Shown: positions 45,615 to 54,157 of the stretch, piece by piece
Layout of the letters: each line of letters begins with the position of its first letter
Numbering within the stretch: the first letter of the stretch is position 1
Source of the DNA: Gillisia limnaea DSM 15749
Lineage (GTDB): Bacteria > Bacteroidota > Bacteroidia > Flavobacteriales > Flavobacteriaceae
Reading direction: 5' to 3'
DNA length: 64,000 bases
NCBI RefSeq assembly: GCF_000243235.1
Contig: NZ_JH594606.1
Span: 1,777,228 to 1,841,227, forward strand
Notes under the pieces: generated by a model
What the model was told of the DNA's origin: nothing
Seen by the model: the letters and a program-made list of their open reading frames with translations, nothing else
The model's database searches: none
Position numbers and translations under genes: made by a program

Positions 45615-45620
45615 CCATCC

Positions 45621-45938
45621 ATGAAACAAATAAGCGCACATATAAGCACTATTTTAAGTATAGTGATATTGGTAGCAAGCCTTCTTCCGGCATTGCATGC
45701 GTTTGATCATGAGGCGTCTTCTAAAAGTGATACGGCCTTAACACAGGATTTCACGAAAGCATCCATAGATTGCGATTTATGCGATTTCCAGATCGCTAAT
45801 ACAGATGCTCCTTCAATATTTACATACAAGGTCTATCCTCCGCAAAAAGAATCGGTATATGCTATCTCTTTGGCAGAAACCGTAAACCTTTTTCCAAATC
45901 CATTATTTTCCCTTCGGGCACCTCCCGCAGTGCTTGTC
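45621..45938 (+). CDS. Small exported protein with CxxC and His residues, upstream of TonB receptor
   Basis: A protein of about 106 residues with an N-terminal hydrophobic segment that can act as a signal or anchor (ISTILSIVILVASLLPALHA), then FDHEASSK, a CDLCDF CxxC motif about residue 53, and a short C-terminal hydrophobic stretch. Small Cys/His proteins of this kind occur next to metal-responsive TonB receptors; DUF2946-like copper proteins share the build, but I cannot assign the family. I chose ATG 45621 over TTG 45612, which lies in the promoter element. The TonB receptor follows after 148 bases. Confidence 0.7.
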
Positions 45939-45940
45939 TA

Positions 45941-45985
45941 AAAAAAATCAAATAAACATACTTTCTACTTAAGTTGATTTTTTTT
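45941..45985 (+). terminator. A/T hairpin between the small Cys protein and the TonB receptor
   Basis: AAAAAAATCAA (45941-45951) and TTGATTTTTTTT (45974-45985) form an 11-bp stem with a T-run. It may be a partial terminator reducing transcription into the receptor gene, or the end of a separate transcript. Confidence 0.55.
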
Positions 45986-46086
45986 CCGAATTAATCCCTT
46001 CTTTAATCAATCGATTTATTTTCTCTAAGAAAAAATCCCCATTTGTTTTAACAAACTGAGATTTTTTACTTAAAACAATAATTTAT

Positions 46087-48486
46087 ATGCGCTATAAAGT
46101 AATGATCTTACTATTACTAAGCAGTTTTCCCTCTATTTCCCAAAACTGTGATGTTAGTCTTTCTGGCAAAGTGATCGATATTCATGATGGCTCCATCTTA
46201 CCTGGTGCTACATTAGTTATTTCGAACACACAGGAAGCCGTACAAACCAATCTCTATGGCGAGTATACTTTTTCCAATTTATGTGAGGGCACTTATTTTA
46301 TTCAGGTTTCACACCCCTTGTGCCTAACAAGGGGTTTTACGGTAAAAATATCGGGGGATACCACTAGAGATTTCAAACTTGAGCATCATCTTGAGGAGTT
46401 AAATCAAATTTTAATTGAAGGCAAAACATTCCAAAATGAAACAGAAAGTATTTTTCAAAATAGGATATCCAGGGCAGCTCTTGATCGTTATAGTAGCGGT
46501 TCGCTGGGCGACGCCCTCAACAGTATTAGCGGGGTATCTTCTTTAAATACAGGGAATACGGTAGTTAAACCCGTAATTAATGGCTTGCACAGCAGCCGTG
46601 TAGTGATTATAAATAACGGAGTGCGCATGGAAGACCAGGAATGGGGTGCTGAGCATGCTCCGAACATTGATATTAATTCTGCAGGAAGTATAAGTGTGAT
46701 TAAAGGAGCGGGTGCCCTTCAATATGGAGGAAATGCAGTGGGCGGGGTAATTGTGGCAAACTCCAAAAAAGCACCCGTAAAAGACACACTCTATGGCCAA
46801 ACCCAATTTAACGCGGCTACCAATGGAAGGGGTTCTTCATTTACTTCTGAAATTACCAAGGCTTACAAAACGGGTTGGTATGGTTCTTTGCAGGGTACAC
46901 TCAAACGTTTTGGCGACTTTCAAACCCCGGATTATGTATTGAGCAATACAGGGATATTTGAGCGTAATGCGTCCATAAGGTTTGGCCTTAACCAGTTTGA
47001 TTATGGTTTTGAGGGCTATTATTCCATATTTAAAAATAAAATAGGAATCCTGAGGGCTTCCCATATTGGTGGGGCTCAGGATCAGGTTCGGGCTATTAAT
47101 AGCTCCCGCCCTTTAATCATTGGGGAATTTGGTTATACCATTGAACCCCCAAAACAGGATGTGACTCATCATTTAGCCAGGGTAAAAGCCTTTAAGGAGT
47201 TTAATGGCCTGGGAAAAGCAAGCCTGCAGTATGATTTCCAACGAAATAACCGACTGGAATTCGATATTCGCCGAGGGAGTGATGCAAATAAAGCTTCCCT
47301 GGATTTGGCTTTGACCACCCATACCCTCTTACTCGATTTAGACAGCGAAGTCTCTGAAAATCTAAACTTAAAAACCGGTATAATGGCACGTTATCAGGAC
47401 AATTTTGCAGATCCTGAGACAGGCGTGCGGCGTTTGATACCCGATTATGAAAAATACGAGTTGGGTGCATATGCAATTGTAGATTTTAAGATTCGGGAAA
47501 ACTGGACGGTAGAAGCCGGGGGCCGCTTTGATTACACCTATATGGATGTTTTTAAATTTTATCGTTCCTCCTTTTGGGAATCGCGCAATTATGACGAATT
47601 GTTTCCGGAAATCGTGGTAGAGGAGTCCGGAAACCAACTATTGACAAATCCCCAATTGAATTTTTACAATGCATCGGCCACTGCGGGTTCCACCTATTCA
47701 TTTGATGGTGAATATAAATTATTTTTCAATTATTCATTGGCATCTCGTGCCCCTAACCCTTCGGAACTGTTTAGTGAAGGCTTACACCACTCGGCCTCCC
47801 GTATCGAGTTGGGCGATTTGAGTTTCCAATCGGAGATATCCCATAAACTTGCTTTAACCTTCCAACGGGAAAATTCAACCTTTGGTTTTTCGATAAACCC
47901 GTATATCCATAGTATTAAGGATTTTATAGTTATCGAGCCTATAGAAATCCAACAAACCATAAGGGGTAATTTTCAGGTATGGGAATACCGCCAAACCAAT
48001 GCCAGCCTACTAGGGGTTGATGTGGATGCTTCTTTGGCCTTTGCAAAAAACCTTCGGTTCAACCATCAGTTCTCGCTGGTGAAGGGGTACGATAGATCCC
48101 GAAACCAGGAGCTCATAGACATGCCGCCAGTTAACACCAAAAACGAGCTGGTCTATCAAAACCCAAAGATTTACAACCTTCGCCTGGCCTTACAAAGTGA
48201 ATATGTTTTCCGTCAAAACGAATTTCCCAACAACAACTTTGAAGTCTTTTTGCCGGAAACTGAAACCACAGAACTTATTGATGTGAGCACCCCACCAAAC
48301 GCCTACAATTTGCTCAATTTTAATTCAAATATTGATCTTAACACCACCTCAAAATCGAAACTCACGTTAGGATTAACGGTATCCAACCTGCTGAATACCT
48401 CTTACAGAAATTACCTAAACCGTTTACGCTTTTACGCAGACGATTTAGGTAGAAATTTTTTATTAAACCTTAAACTCAATTATTAA
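46087..48486 (+). CDS. TonB-dependent outer membrane receptor, probable metal or cofactor uptake
   Basis: Outer membrane active transporter, 799 residues with signal peptide (MRYKVMILLLLSSFPSISQ). An N-terminal carboxypeptidase-regulatory-like domain (about 20-95, LSGKVIDIHDGSILPGATL) precedes the plug (about 110-225, LGDALNSISGVSSLNTGN and VIKGAGALQYGGNAVGGVI) and a 22-strand barrel ending LRFYADDLGRNFLLNLKLNY. The plug wording (PVINGLHSSRVVIINNGVRM, EWGAEHAP) resembles ZnuD-type zinc or related receptors. No SusD partner is present, so a carbohydrate role is unlikely. Zinc, copper or a metal-chelate are candidates; this is inference. It is flanked by a Cys/His protein and a lipoprotein. Confidence 0.88.
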   Translation: MRYKVMILLLLSSFPSISQNCDVSLSGKVIDIHDGSILPGATLVISNTQEAVQTNLYGEYTFSNLCEGTYFIQVSHPLCLTRGFTVKISGDTTRDFKLEHHLEELNQILIEGKTFQNETESIFQNRISRAALDRYSSGSLGDALNSISGVSSLNTGNTVVKPVINGLHSSRVVIINNGVRMEDQEWGAEHAPNIDINSAGSISVIKGAGALQYGGNAVGGVIVANSKKAPVKDTLYGQTQFNAATNGRGSSFTSEITKAYKTGWYGSLQGTLKRFGDFQTPDYVLSNTGIFERNASIRFGLNQFDYGFEGYYSIFKNKIGILRASHIGGAQDQVRAINSSRPLIIGEFGYTIEPPKQDVTHHLARVKAFKEFNGLGKASLQYDFQRNNRLEFDIRRGSDANKASLDLALTTHTLLLDLDSEVSENLNLKTGIMARYQDNFADPETGVRRLIPDYEKYELGAYAIVDFKIRENWTVEAGGRFDYTYMDVFKFYRSSFWESRNYDELFPEIVVEESGNQLLTNPQLNFYNASATAGSTYSFDGEYKLFFNYSLASRAPNPSELFSEGLHHSASRIELGDLSFQSEISHKLALTFQRENSTFGFSINPYIHSIKDFIVIEPIEIQQTIRGNFQVWEYRQTNASLLGVDVDASLAFAKNLRFNHQFSLVKGYDRSRNQELIDMPPVNTKNELVYQNPKIYNLRLALQSEYVFRQNEFPNNNFEVFLPETETTELIDVSTPPNAYNLLNFNSNIDLNTTSKSKLTLGLTVSNLLNTSYRNYLNRLRFYADDLGRNFLLNLKLNY

Positions 48487-48504
48487 TTTTTAAATTTAAA
48501 ACAG

Positions 48505-49059
48505 ATGAACAAATTCAAATTTTTAAGCGTATTATTTTTTTCAGGTCTTTTATTTACGGCCTGTTCCAGCGACGACGATGTTCCAGAACCCGTTAATGAA
48601 GAAGAGGTAATTACAACTCTTACCGTAAGTCTTTCCACCGATGGCAGCGCAACGCCCATTACCCTGATAACCCGCGACCTGGATGGGGATGGACCCAATC
48701 CACCAGTGATTACGGTTTCTGGAAATTTAGCGGCCGGTACCACCTATAACGGTACTATCGTACTGCTAAATGAAACAGTAACTCCACCCGAGAACATTAC
48801 CGAGGAAGTGGAAGAAGAAGATGATGAACACCAATTTTTCTATACCGTTGGTAGCGGACTTAATGTCACTACCGAGTATGGAAACTTTGATGGCGATGGA
48901 AACCCACTGGGAACGAAATTTACCCTTATAACTGGCGCAGCTAGTTCTGGAACGCTAACGTTCACATTGCGTCACGAACCAAAAAAGCCCAATACCGGAC
49001 TTGCTGATGCTGGAGGTGAAACCGATCTTGCAGCCTCATTCAATGTAACTGTAGAATAG
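48505..49059 (+). CDS. Acidic lipoprotein downstream of the TonB receptor
   Basis: A 184-residue lipoprotein: signal MNKFKFLSVLFFSGLLFTAC with lipobox Cys at residue 20, followed by SSDDD (an export-type acidic tether in Bacteroidota). The mature part is beta-rich and acidic, with TRDLDGDGPNPP, EEVEEEDDEHQFFY, GNFDGDGNPLGTKF and LRHEPKKPNTG. Related proteins are, as I recall, labelled type 1 periplasmic-binding-fold superfamily, but no ligand is known. It starts 18 bases after the receptor stop, so it should work with it, perhaps as the surface or periplasmic binding partner. Confidence 0.8.
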   Translation: MNKFKFLSVLFFSGLLFTACSSDDDVPEPVNEEEVITTLTVSLSTDGSATPITLITRDLDGDGPNPPVITVSGNLAAGTTYNGTIVLLNETVTPPENITEEVEEEDDEHQFFYTVGSGLNVTTEYGNFDGDGNPLGTKFTLITGAASSGTLTFTLRHEPKKPNTGLADAGGETDLAASFNVTVE

Positions 49060-49080
49060 GCAAAACTTAATTTTTTAGCC

Positions 49081-49117
49081 AAAAAGCCTCTTATTTTAAA
49101 TAAATAGGAGGCTTTTT
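49081..49117 (+). terminator. Terminator after the uptake unit
   Basis: AAAAAGCCTCTTAT (49081-49094) and ATAGGAGGCTTTTT pair over 14 bp with one G-U. The remaining bases to 49346 hold the promoter of the next gene and no other gene. Confidence 0.9.
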
Positions 49118-49288
49118 TATGGAAAAATTACAACCATATCAAAAAACATTGTAAAAAAACAGCGTGCAATATTCGCCATAAAAAATAGCCTTTTAGGCAT
49201 ACAGCCATTATTAGATCCTGAAAAATCCTCTTGTAAAAAGGAGCACGCTAAAATTTTATGAAACAGCTTTTTATAAAAAATTTGAAGA

Positions 49289-49320
49289 TTGTTAAATTGA
49301 ATAAAAAATTCCTATTTTTG
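49289..49320 (+). promoter_or_regulatory. Promoter of the prolyl oligopeptidase gene
   Basis: TTG at 49289-49291, 21 bases, then TATTTTTG at 49313-49320. Both elements and the spacing fit the Bacteroidota consensus. Leader about 20 bases. Confidence 0.6.
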
Positions 49321-49346
49321 GGCAATTACCTTATAAACCCTTCAAA

Positions 49347-51506
49347 ATGAAAAAAATAATACCTGGCATTTTCGCAGTAGTAATTTTATTCTCCTGCAAT
49401 AAAGATTCCCAAAAAAATGAAACCACCGCTTTGAACTATCCAGAAACAAAAAAAGTAGATACCACCACCAATTATTTCGGAACTGAAGTTGCAGATCCAT
49501 ATCGCTGGCTGGAGGATGACCGAAGTGCAGAAACCGAGGACTGGGTGAAAGCTCAAAACGAAGTGACTTATGGCTATCTTGAAGATATTCCGTATAGACA
49601 GGAATTGAATGATAGGTTGACAGAACTGTGGAACTACGAAAAATTAGGGGCCCCTTTTACCGAAGGAGATTACATCTATTTCTTCAAAAATGACGGCCTT
49701 CAGAATCAATACGTGATCTATCGTAAAAAGAGCCAGGATGCTGAAGCTGAAGTGTTTTTAGATCCCAATAAATTTAGCGAAGATGGAACTACTTCCCTGG
49801 GTGGATTGAATTTTTCTGAAGACGGTTCAAAAGCGGCCTACAGCATTTCTGAAGGTGGTAGCGATTGGAGAAAGATCCTTGTGATGGATACTGAAACAAA
49901 GGAAGTAATAGAGGATACTTTAATTGACGTAAAATTCAGCGGAGTTTCCTGGAAGGCTGATGAAGGTTTTTACTACTCCAGTTACGAAAAGCCTGAAGGC
50001 AGCGAGCTTTCAGCAAAAACAGATCAGCATAGGTTATTTTATCATGAACTTGGAACCAAACAAAGCGAAGACAAGATTATTTTCGGTGGAACCGAGGCTC
50101 AAAAACATCGGTATGTAGGAGGTTCAGTTTCTGAAGATAACAACTATTTATTTATTTCCGCGAGAAATTCCACTTCAGGAGGAAAGCTTTATATGATGGA
50201 TCTTACCAAAAGCAATCCTGAGCTGGTAACGATCCTGGATCATGAAAAGTCTGATTCTTATGTGATAGAGAATGAAGGAAGCAAATTGTTTATAGTTACT
50301 AACCTTGATGCTCCAAATGGAAAAGTTGTCACAGTAGATGCCTCTAAAGCAACTCCGGAAAACTGGAAAGATTTTATACCGGAAACAAAAAATGTCCTTT
50401 CGCCTTCCTCAGGTGGAGGTTATTTCTTTGCAAATTATATGGTAGATGCGGTATCGCAGGTAAAGCAGTATGATTACAATGGAAAACTTGTGCGTGATGT
50501 GAAATTACCGGGAATAGGTTCCGCAGGTGGATTTGGCACTAAAAAAGATAAAGAGGAACTTTATTTTTCCTTTACAAATTATGTAACTCCTGGAAGTATT
50601 TACAAATACGACATCAAGGAAGGAACCTCAGAATTATACAACAAGCCAAACATTGATTTTAATCCTGACGATTATGAAAGCAAGCAGGTTTTTTATACTT
50701 CCAAGGATGGCACAAAAATCCCAATGATCATCACTCATAAAAAAGGACTGGAACTCAACGGGAAAAACCCAACGATCCTTTACGGTTACGGTGGATTCAA
50801 TATTAGCCTGACCCCCTCGTTCAGCATTGCAAATGCAGTTTGGATGGAACAGGGCGGAGTTTACGCAGTTCCCAATTTACGTGGAGGCGGAGAATATGGA
50901 AAAGACTGGCACAACCAGGGAATCAAGTTGAAAAAGCAAAATGTCTTTGACGATTTTATAGCTGCCGCAGAATACCTGATCAAAGAAAACTATACCTCCA
51001 GCGATTATCTCGCTGTGAGAGGAGGCTCAAACGGGGGATTGCTTGTTGGTGCAACAATGACCCAAAGACCGGAGTTAATGAAAGTAGCATTGCCAGCTGT
51101 GGGCGTAATGGATATGCTAAGATATCACACTTTTACCGCCGGTGCCGGCTGGGCTTATGATTATGGAACCTCTGAAGATAACCAGGAAATGTTCGATTAT
51201 CTTTACGATTATTCCCCAGTTCATAATGTGAAAAAGGGAGTGAAATATCCCGCTACATTAGTAACAACGGGAGACCATGATGATCGTGTAGTTCCTGCGC
51301 ATTCTTTTAAATTTGCTGCCGAATTGCAGGAAAAACAAGCAGGAAATAATCCTGTATTGATAAGGATAGAAACCAAGGCAGGACATGGTGCTGGTAAACC
51401 AACTTCTATGATCATTGATGAATATGCAGATATCTTCGGATTCACCCTTTACAATATGGGCTTTGAAGTACTTCCCAATAAAGTAAATAAAAAGGTGAAA
51501 GGATAA
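49347..51506 (+). CDS. Prolyl oligopeptidase family serine peptidase (S9A), lipoprotein
   Basis: Cleaves short peptides after proline. The 719-residue product has a lipoprotein-type signal ([17 protein letters not shown], Cys at 17), so it is probably in the periplasm. The N-terminal beta-propeller begins after [15 protein letters not shown] and DPYRWLEDD; the hydrolase domain carries Ser in RGGSNGGLL (about residue 561), Asp in [11 protein letters not shown] (about 644) and His in KAGHGAGKP (about 680). Residues [13 protein letters not shown] form the typical S9A loop. It is monocistronic, with promoter and terminator visible. Confidence 0.96.
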   Translation: MKKIIPGIFAVVILFSCNKDSQKNETTALNYPETKKVDTTTNYFGTEVADPYRWLEDDRSAETEDWVKAQNEVTYGYLEDIPYRQELNDRLTELWNYEKLGAPFTEGDYIYFFKNDGLQNQYVIYRKKSQDAEAEVFLDPNKFSEDGTTSLGGLNFSEDGSKAAYSISEGGSDWRKILVMDTETKEVIEDTLIDVKFSGVSWKADEGFYYSSYEKPEGSELSAKTDQHRLFYHELGTKQSEDKIIFGGTEAQKHRYVGGSVSEDNNYLFISARNSTSGGKLYMMDLTKSNPELVTILDHEKSDSYVIENEGSKLFIVTNLDAPNGKVVTVDASKATPENWKDFIPETKNVLSPSSGGGYFFANYMVDAVSQVKQYDYNGKLVRDVKLPGIGSAGGFGTKKDKEELYFSFTNYVTPGSIYKYDIKEGTSELYNKPNIDFNPDDYESKQVFYTSKDGTKIPMIITHKKGLELNGKNPTILYGYGGFNISLTPSFSIANAVWMEQGGVYAVPNLRGGGEYGKDWHNQGIKLKKQNVFDDFIAAAEYLIKENYTSSDYLAVRGGSNGGLLVGATMTQRPELMKVALPAVGVMDMLRYHTFTAGAGWAYDYGTSEDNQEMFDYLYDYSPVHNVKKGVKYPATLVTTGDHDDRVVPAHSFKFAAELQEKQAGNNPVLIRIETKAGHGAGKPTSMIIDEYADIFGFTLYNMGFEVLPNKVNKKVKG

Positions 51507-51533
51507 TTTTCCATCTTCAATTAAAATACAAAG

Positions 51534-51563
51534 GCCTCCTGAATAACTTTTAGGAGGCTTTTT
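51534..51563 (+). terminator. Terminator after the S9A peptidase
   Basis: GCCTCCT (51534-51540) and AGGAGGC (51552-51558) form a 7-bp stem followed by TTTTTTTA. Confidence 0.85.
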
Positions 51564-51689
51564 TTATTTGATGTGGCAGTGGTTCAAACTACAGGAGTTA
51601 ATAATTATCACGGTTTTACTTTTGTGATTTGATTTGGTAGAAACAAGTCGTATTTTTACAGCTAATTACTTGAATAGCAACCTTTATTT

Positions 51690-52661
51690 ATGCTAAAAAT
51701 TAAAAAAGTATCCTTCGCTTATGATAAAATTCCGGTTTTAAACAACATAAATTTTAGTGTTGAAGAAGGTGAAAATATCTCCATCATTGGATCAAGTGGT
51801 TGCGGGAAAAGCACTTTATTACAACTTATTTACGGCCTGCATCATTCCGACGGCAAAATATTCTGGAAGGAAAAAGAGCTTTTAGGTCCTAAATTCAATC
51901 TGGTCCCCGGGGAGCCATTTATCAAATACCTCGCTCAGGATTTCGATTTGATGCCGCCTTTAAGCGTAGAAGATAATGTTGGAAAGTATTTAAGCAATAT
52001 GTATCCCATTAAGAAAAAACAGCGTATTAAGGAATTGCTGGAAGTGGTAGAAATGGAAGATCTTGCTAAGGCAAAAGCCAAAACCTTAAGCGGCGGCCAG
52101 CAGCAAAGAGTTGCGCTGGCAAGAGCCCTGGCCAATGAACCAGAATTGCTGCTTCTGGATGAACCCTTCAGCCACATTGATCATTTCAGAAAAAACAATT
52201 TACGCCGAAGACTTTTTGCTTATTTAAAGGAACAAAACATCACCTGCCTTACCGCAACGCATGACAGTACAGATGCGCTTTCTTTTGCCGATAAAACCAT
52301 CGTTCTAAAAAATGGGAAAATTCACGCTAAGGACACCCCAAAGCAGCTTTATAACAATCCTAAGGATAAATATGTAGCTTCCCTGTTTGGAGATGTAAAT
52401 GAACTTAGGTTGAAAGATCTAATTCCTTCCGATAAAAGCAGGAAAAAAGTGCTCCTATATCCACATGAAATCAAAATCGTAAGAAATTCAGCAATAAAAG
52501 TGAAGGTTCAAAATTCGTACTTCAAAGGTTCAAAATATTTGATCAAAGCACATCTGAACAATGATACTATCTATTTTGAACATACTGCTAAAATAGACCA
52601 GGGAAAAGAGGTTTTCATCGGGATTAAGGAGAAATTAATCGACACCAGATCCGGGAAATAA
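51690..52661 (+). CDS. ABC transporter ATP-binding protein, orphan
   Basis: A 323-residue ATPase with Walker A IIGSSGCGKSTLL, Q-loop LAQDFDLMPP, signature LSGGQQQRVALARAL, Walker B LLLLDEPFSHID and H-loop TATHD. The C-terminal extension (about 215-323) with VLLYPHEIKIVRNSAIKVKV resembles a TOBE-like regulatory domain of the PotA/FbpC group. No permease or binding protein lies nearby, so its partner is elsewhere or it does not transport. It ends 49 bases before a converging gene. Confidence 0.88.
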   Translation: MLKIKKVSFAYDKIPVLNNINFSVEEGENISIIGSSGCGKSTLLQLIYGLHHSDGKIFWKEKELLGPKFNLVPGEPFIKYLAQDFDLMPPLSVEDNVGKYLSNMYPIKKKQRIKELLEVVEMEDLAKAKAKTLSGGQQQRVALARALANEPELLLLDEPFSHIDHFRKNNLRRRLFAYLKEQNITCLTATHDSTDALSFADKTIVLKNGKIHAKDTPKQLYNNPKDKYVASLFGDVNELRLKDLIPSDKSRKKVLLYPHEIKIVRNSAIKVKVQNSYFKGSKYLIKAHLNNDTIYFEHTAKIDQGKEVFIGIKEKLIDTRSGK

Positions 52662-52710
52662 CCAAAATGAGGGATCAAATCATTGAACTCAAAACCAATG
52701 ATGGCCAAAT

Positions 52711-53154
52711 TTATTCAACTGAAGTTATGCGGTTAATAATTCCGTTAAAACTGAAATCAGCTCCTACTTTTTTACCTAAAAGAGCCTGCGCCACGGGAGA
52801 ATTTGCCCCAATCGCATAGAATTTTTCATTTCCATCTGAAATTTCGCCGGCAGGGATGACTATAAAATAATTGGCAGCAGAAGTTTTCACAAGGCTTCCA
52901 AGCTGTATAGTTTTAGCAGGAACTTTTCTCCCGGCCATTAGAAGGGTTTCCTCCAGCTTTCTAAATTCCCGTAACTGCCCGGTTAGTTTGTCAAATTCCA
53001 GATTGATCATTTCCCTGCCGGTTTCATATTTATCGCCGGCGCTGCTCTTGGATTCATTTTCTAGGGACTCTTCAAGGTCCTTCATAGCTGCTAAAATCCG
53101 ATTAATTCGGTGATCCAGATAATTTTTACAGGCTTCAAATAGCTGTTCTTTCAA
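52711..53154 (-). CDS. GreA/GreB-like protein
   Basis: A 147-residue protein with an N-terminal coiled coil (residues 1-75, LDHRINRILAAMKDLEESLENESKSSAGDKYETGRE in substance) and a C-terminal GreA/B FKBP-like domain (about 80-147, IQLGSLVKTSAANYFIVIPAGEIS, AIGANSPVAQALLGKKVGADF). The C-terminal SPVAQALLGKKVGD-type motif is the Gre family hallmark. The N-terminal tip acidic residues are not those of classic GreA, so rescue of stalled polymerase is uncertain. It is often misnamed 3-oxoacyl-ACP synthase in flavobacterial records. It lies 24 bases after mtgA. Confidence 0.75.
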   Translation of the reverse strand: MKEQLFEACKNYLDHRINRILAAMKDLEESLENESKSSAGDKYETGREMINLEFDKLTGQLREFRKLEETLLMAGRKVPAKTIQLGSLVKTSAANYFIVIPAGEISDGNEKFYAIGANSPVAQALLGKKVGADFSFNGIINRITSVE

Positions 53155-53178
53155 GGTTGAATATTTTAGGAAGACCGA

Positions 53179-53847
53179 TTAATTTAATTCAAACCGGCCA
53201 TAATTTTGCATTTGACGAACGATCCAGTTTTTGCGCTGATTGATGAAATTGCTGGCAGGATTTGCGCGGTATTGCCTTGGATTAGGTAAAATAGCAGCAA
53301 TAGCAGCAGCCTCATAAGCCGATAGCTTTACTGCAGGTTTATTGAACCAGGCAAGGGAAGCAGCTTCAGCTCCATAAATTCCTTTCCCCATTTCAATGCT
53401 ATTGAGGTAAACTTCCAGAATACGCTCCTTGCTCCAAAAAATTTCAATCATGAAAGTAAAATAAACCTCAAGCCCCTTTCGAATCCAACTGCGCTGAGGC
53501 CATAAAAAAACGTTTTTAGCCGTTTGCTGAGAAATACTGCTTGCCCCCCGAACGCGTTTTCCCCTTTTGTTTTCATCGATGGCCTTTTCAATAGCCTTTA
53601 TATCAAATCCGCTGTGAGTCAAAAAATTTTGATCCTCACTTGAAATTACTGCAAGTTGTAAATGCGGAGAGATCTTGCTAATGGGAACCCAGTCATGTTG
53701 GATTGGCTCTTCCGGATTCTCAAAATAACGAATTGCCATTAATGGTGTAAAAGGCACGGGGATCCATTTGTACAAAATCACAAAAAAAATAGTAATTATA
53801 AAAAATCCCGCTATGAGCTTGAGTAAAAATTTTAATATTCTTTTCAT
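53179..53847 (-). CDS. mtgA: Monofunctional peptidoglycan transglycosylase
   Basis: GT51 glycosyltransferase that polymerises lipid II. The 222-residue product has one N-terminal membrane anchor (LLKLIAGFFIITIFFVILY) and the GT51 motifs: VISSEDQNFLTHSGFD (catalytic Glu), GASSISQQTAKNVFLW, KERILEVYLNSIEMG (second Glu) and SAYEAAAIAAILPNPRQY. No transpeptidase domain follows, which makes it MtgA rather than a class A PBP. The GreA-like gene follows on the same strand. Confidence 0.96.
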   Translation of the reverse strand: MKRILKFLLKLIAGFFIITIFFVILYKWIPVPFTPLMAIRYFENPEEPIQHDWVPISKISPHLQLAVISSEDQNFLTHSGFDIKAIEKAIDENKRGKRVRGASSISQQTAKNVFLWPQRSWIRKGLEVYFTFMIEIFWSKERILEVYLNSIEMGKGIYGAEAASLAWFNKPAVKLSAYEAAAIAAILPNPRQYRANPASNFINQRKNWIVRQMQNYGRFELN

Positions 53848-53907
53848 ATGTGTTCTTTTATTGTCTTTGGCTCTAGTTTAAAATAGGTATTATAGCCGAA
53901 TTATCTA

Positions 53908-54006
53908 ATTTTCGGTATTTTGACGCCCTTTAGGGGCGGGGTAAGGCAAAATGCCGAAAATTCAATTATTTTTACCCTGGCCCTAAAGGGAACAATTGAA
54001 TTTTCT
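53908..54006. repeat. Overlapping palindromic element upstream of mtgA
   Basis: Three long inverted repeats share the same bases. Stem A: AATTTTCGGTATTTTG (53908-53923) with CAAAATGCCGAAAATT (53948-53963), 16 bp with one T-G. Stem B: GAAAATTCAATT (53957-53968) with AATTGAATTTTC (53995-54006), 12 bp. Stem C: 53927-53945 with 53973-53991, 17 of 19 matching, plus small CCCTTTAGGGG-type hairpins inside. A and B share 53957-53963, so they cannot form together. It looks like a dispersed intergenic repeat or a switchable structure. It fills most of a 310-base gap without genes. Confidence 0.75.
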
Positions 54007-54157
54007 ATATTCAGACCTACTTGAAACCTTCGGATTTTTCATTTTATTTTAAAATATCAACGCCAAATTAAACTAGAGCCTTGTCTTTCAATCGTCACAT
54101 GCAATTCGCATATCTTCATAGGTGGATGTATCGAATACTCGTTAGGCTAATTTCATA

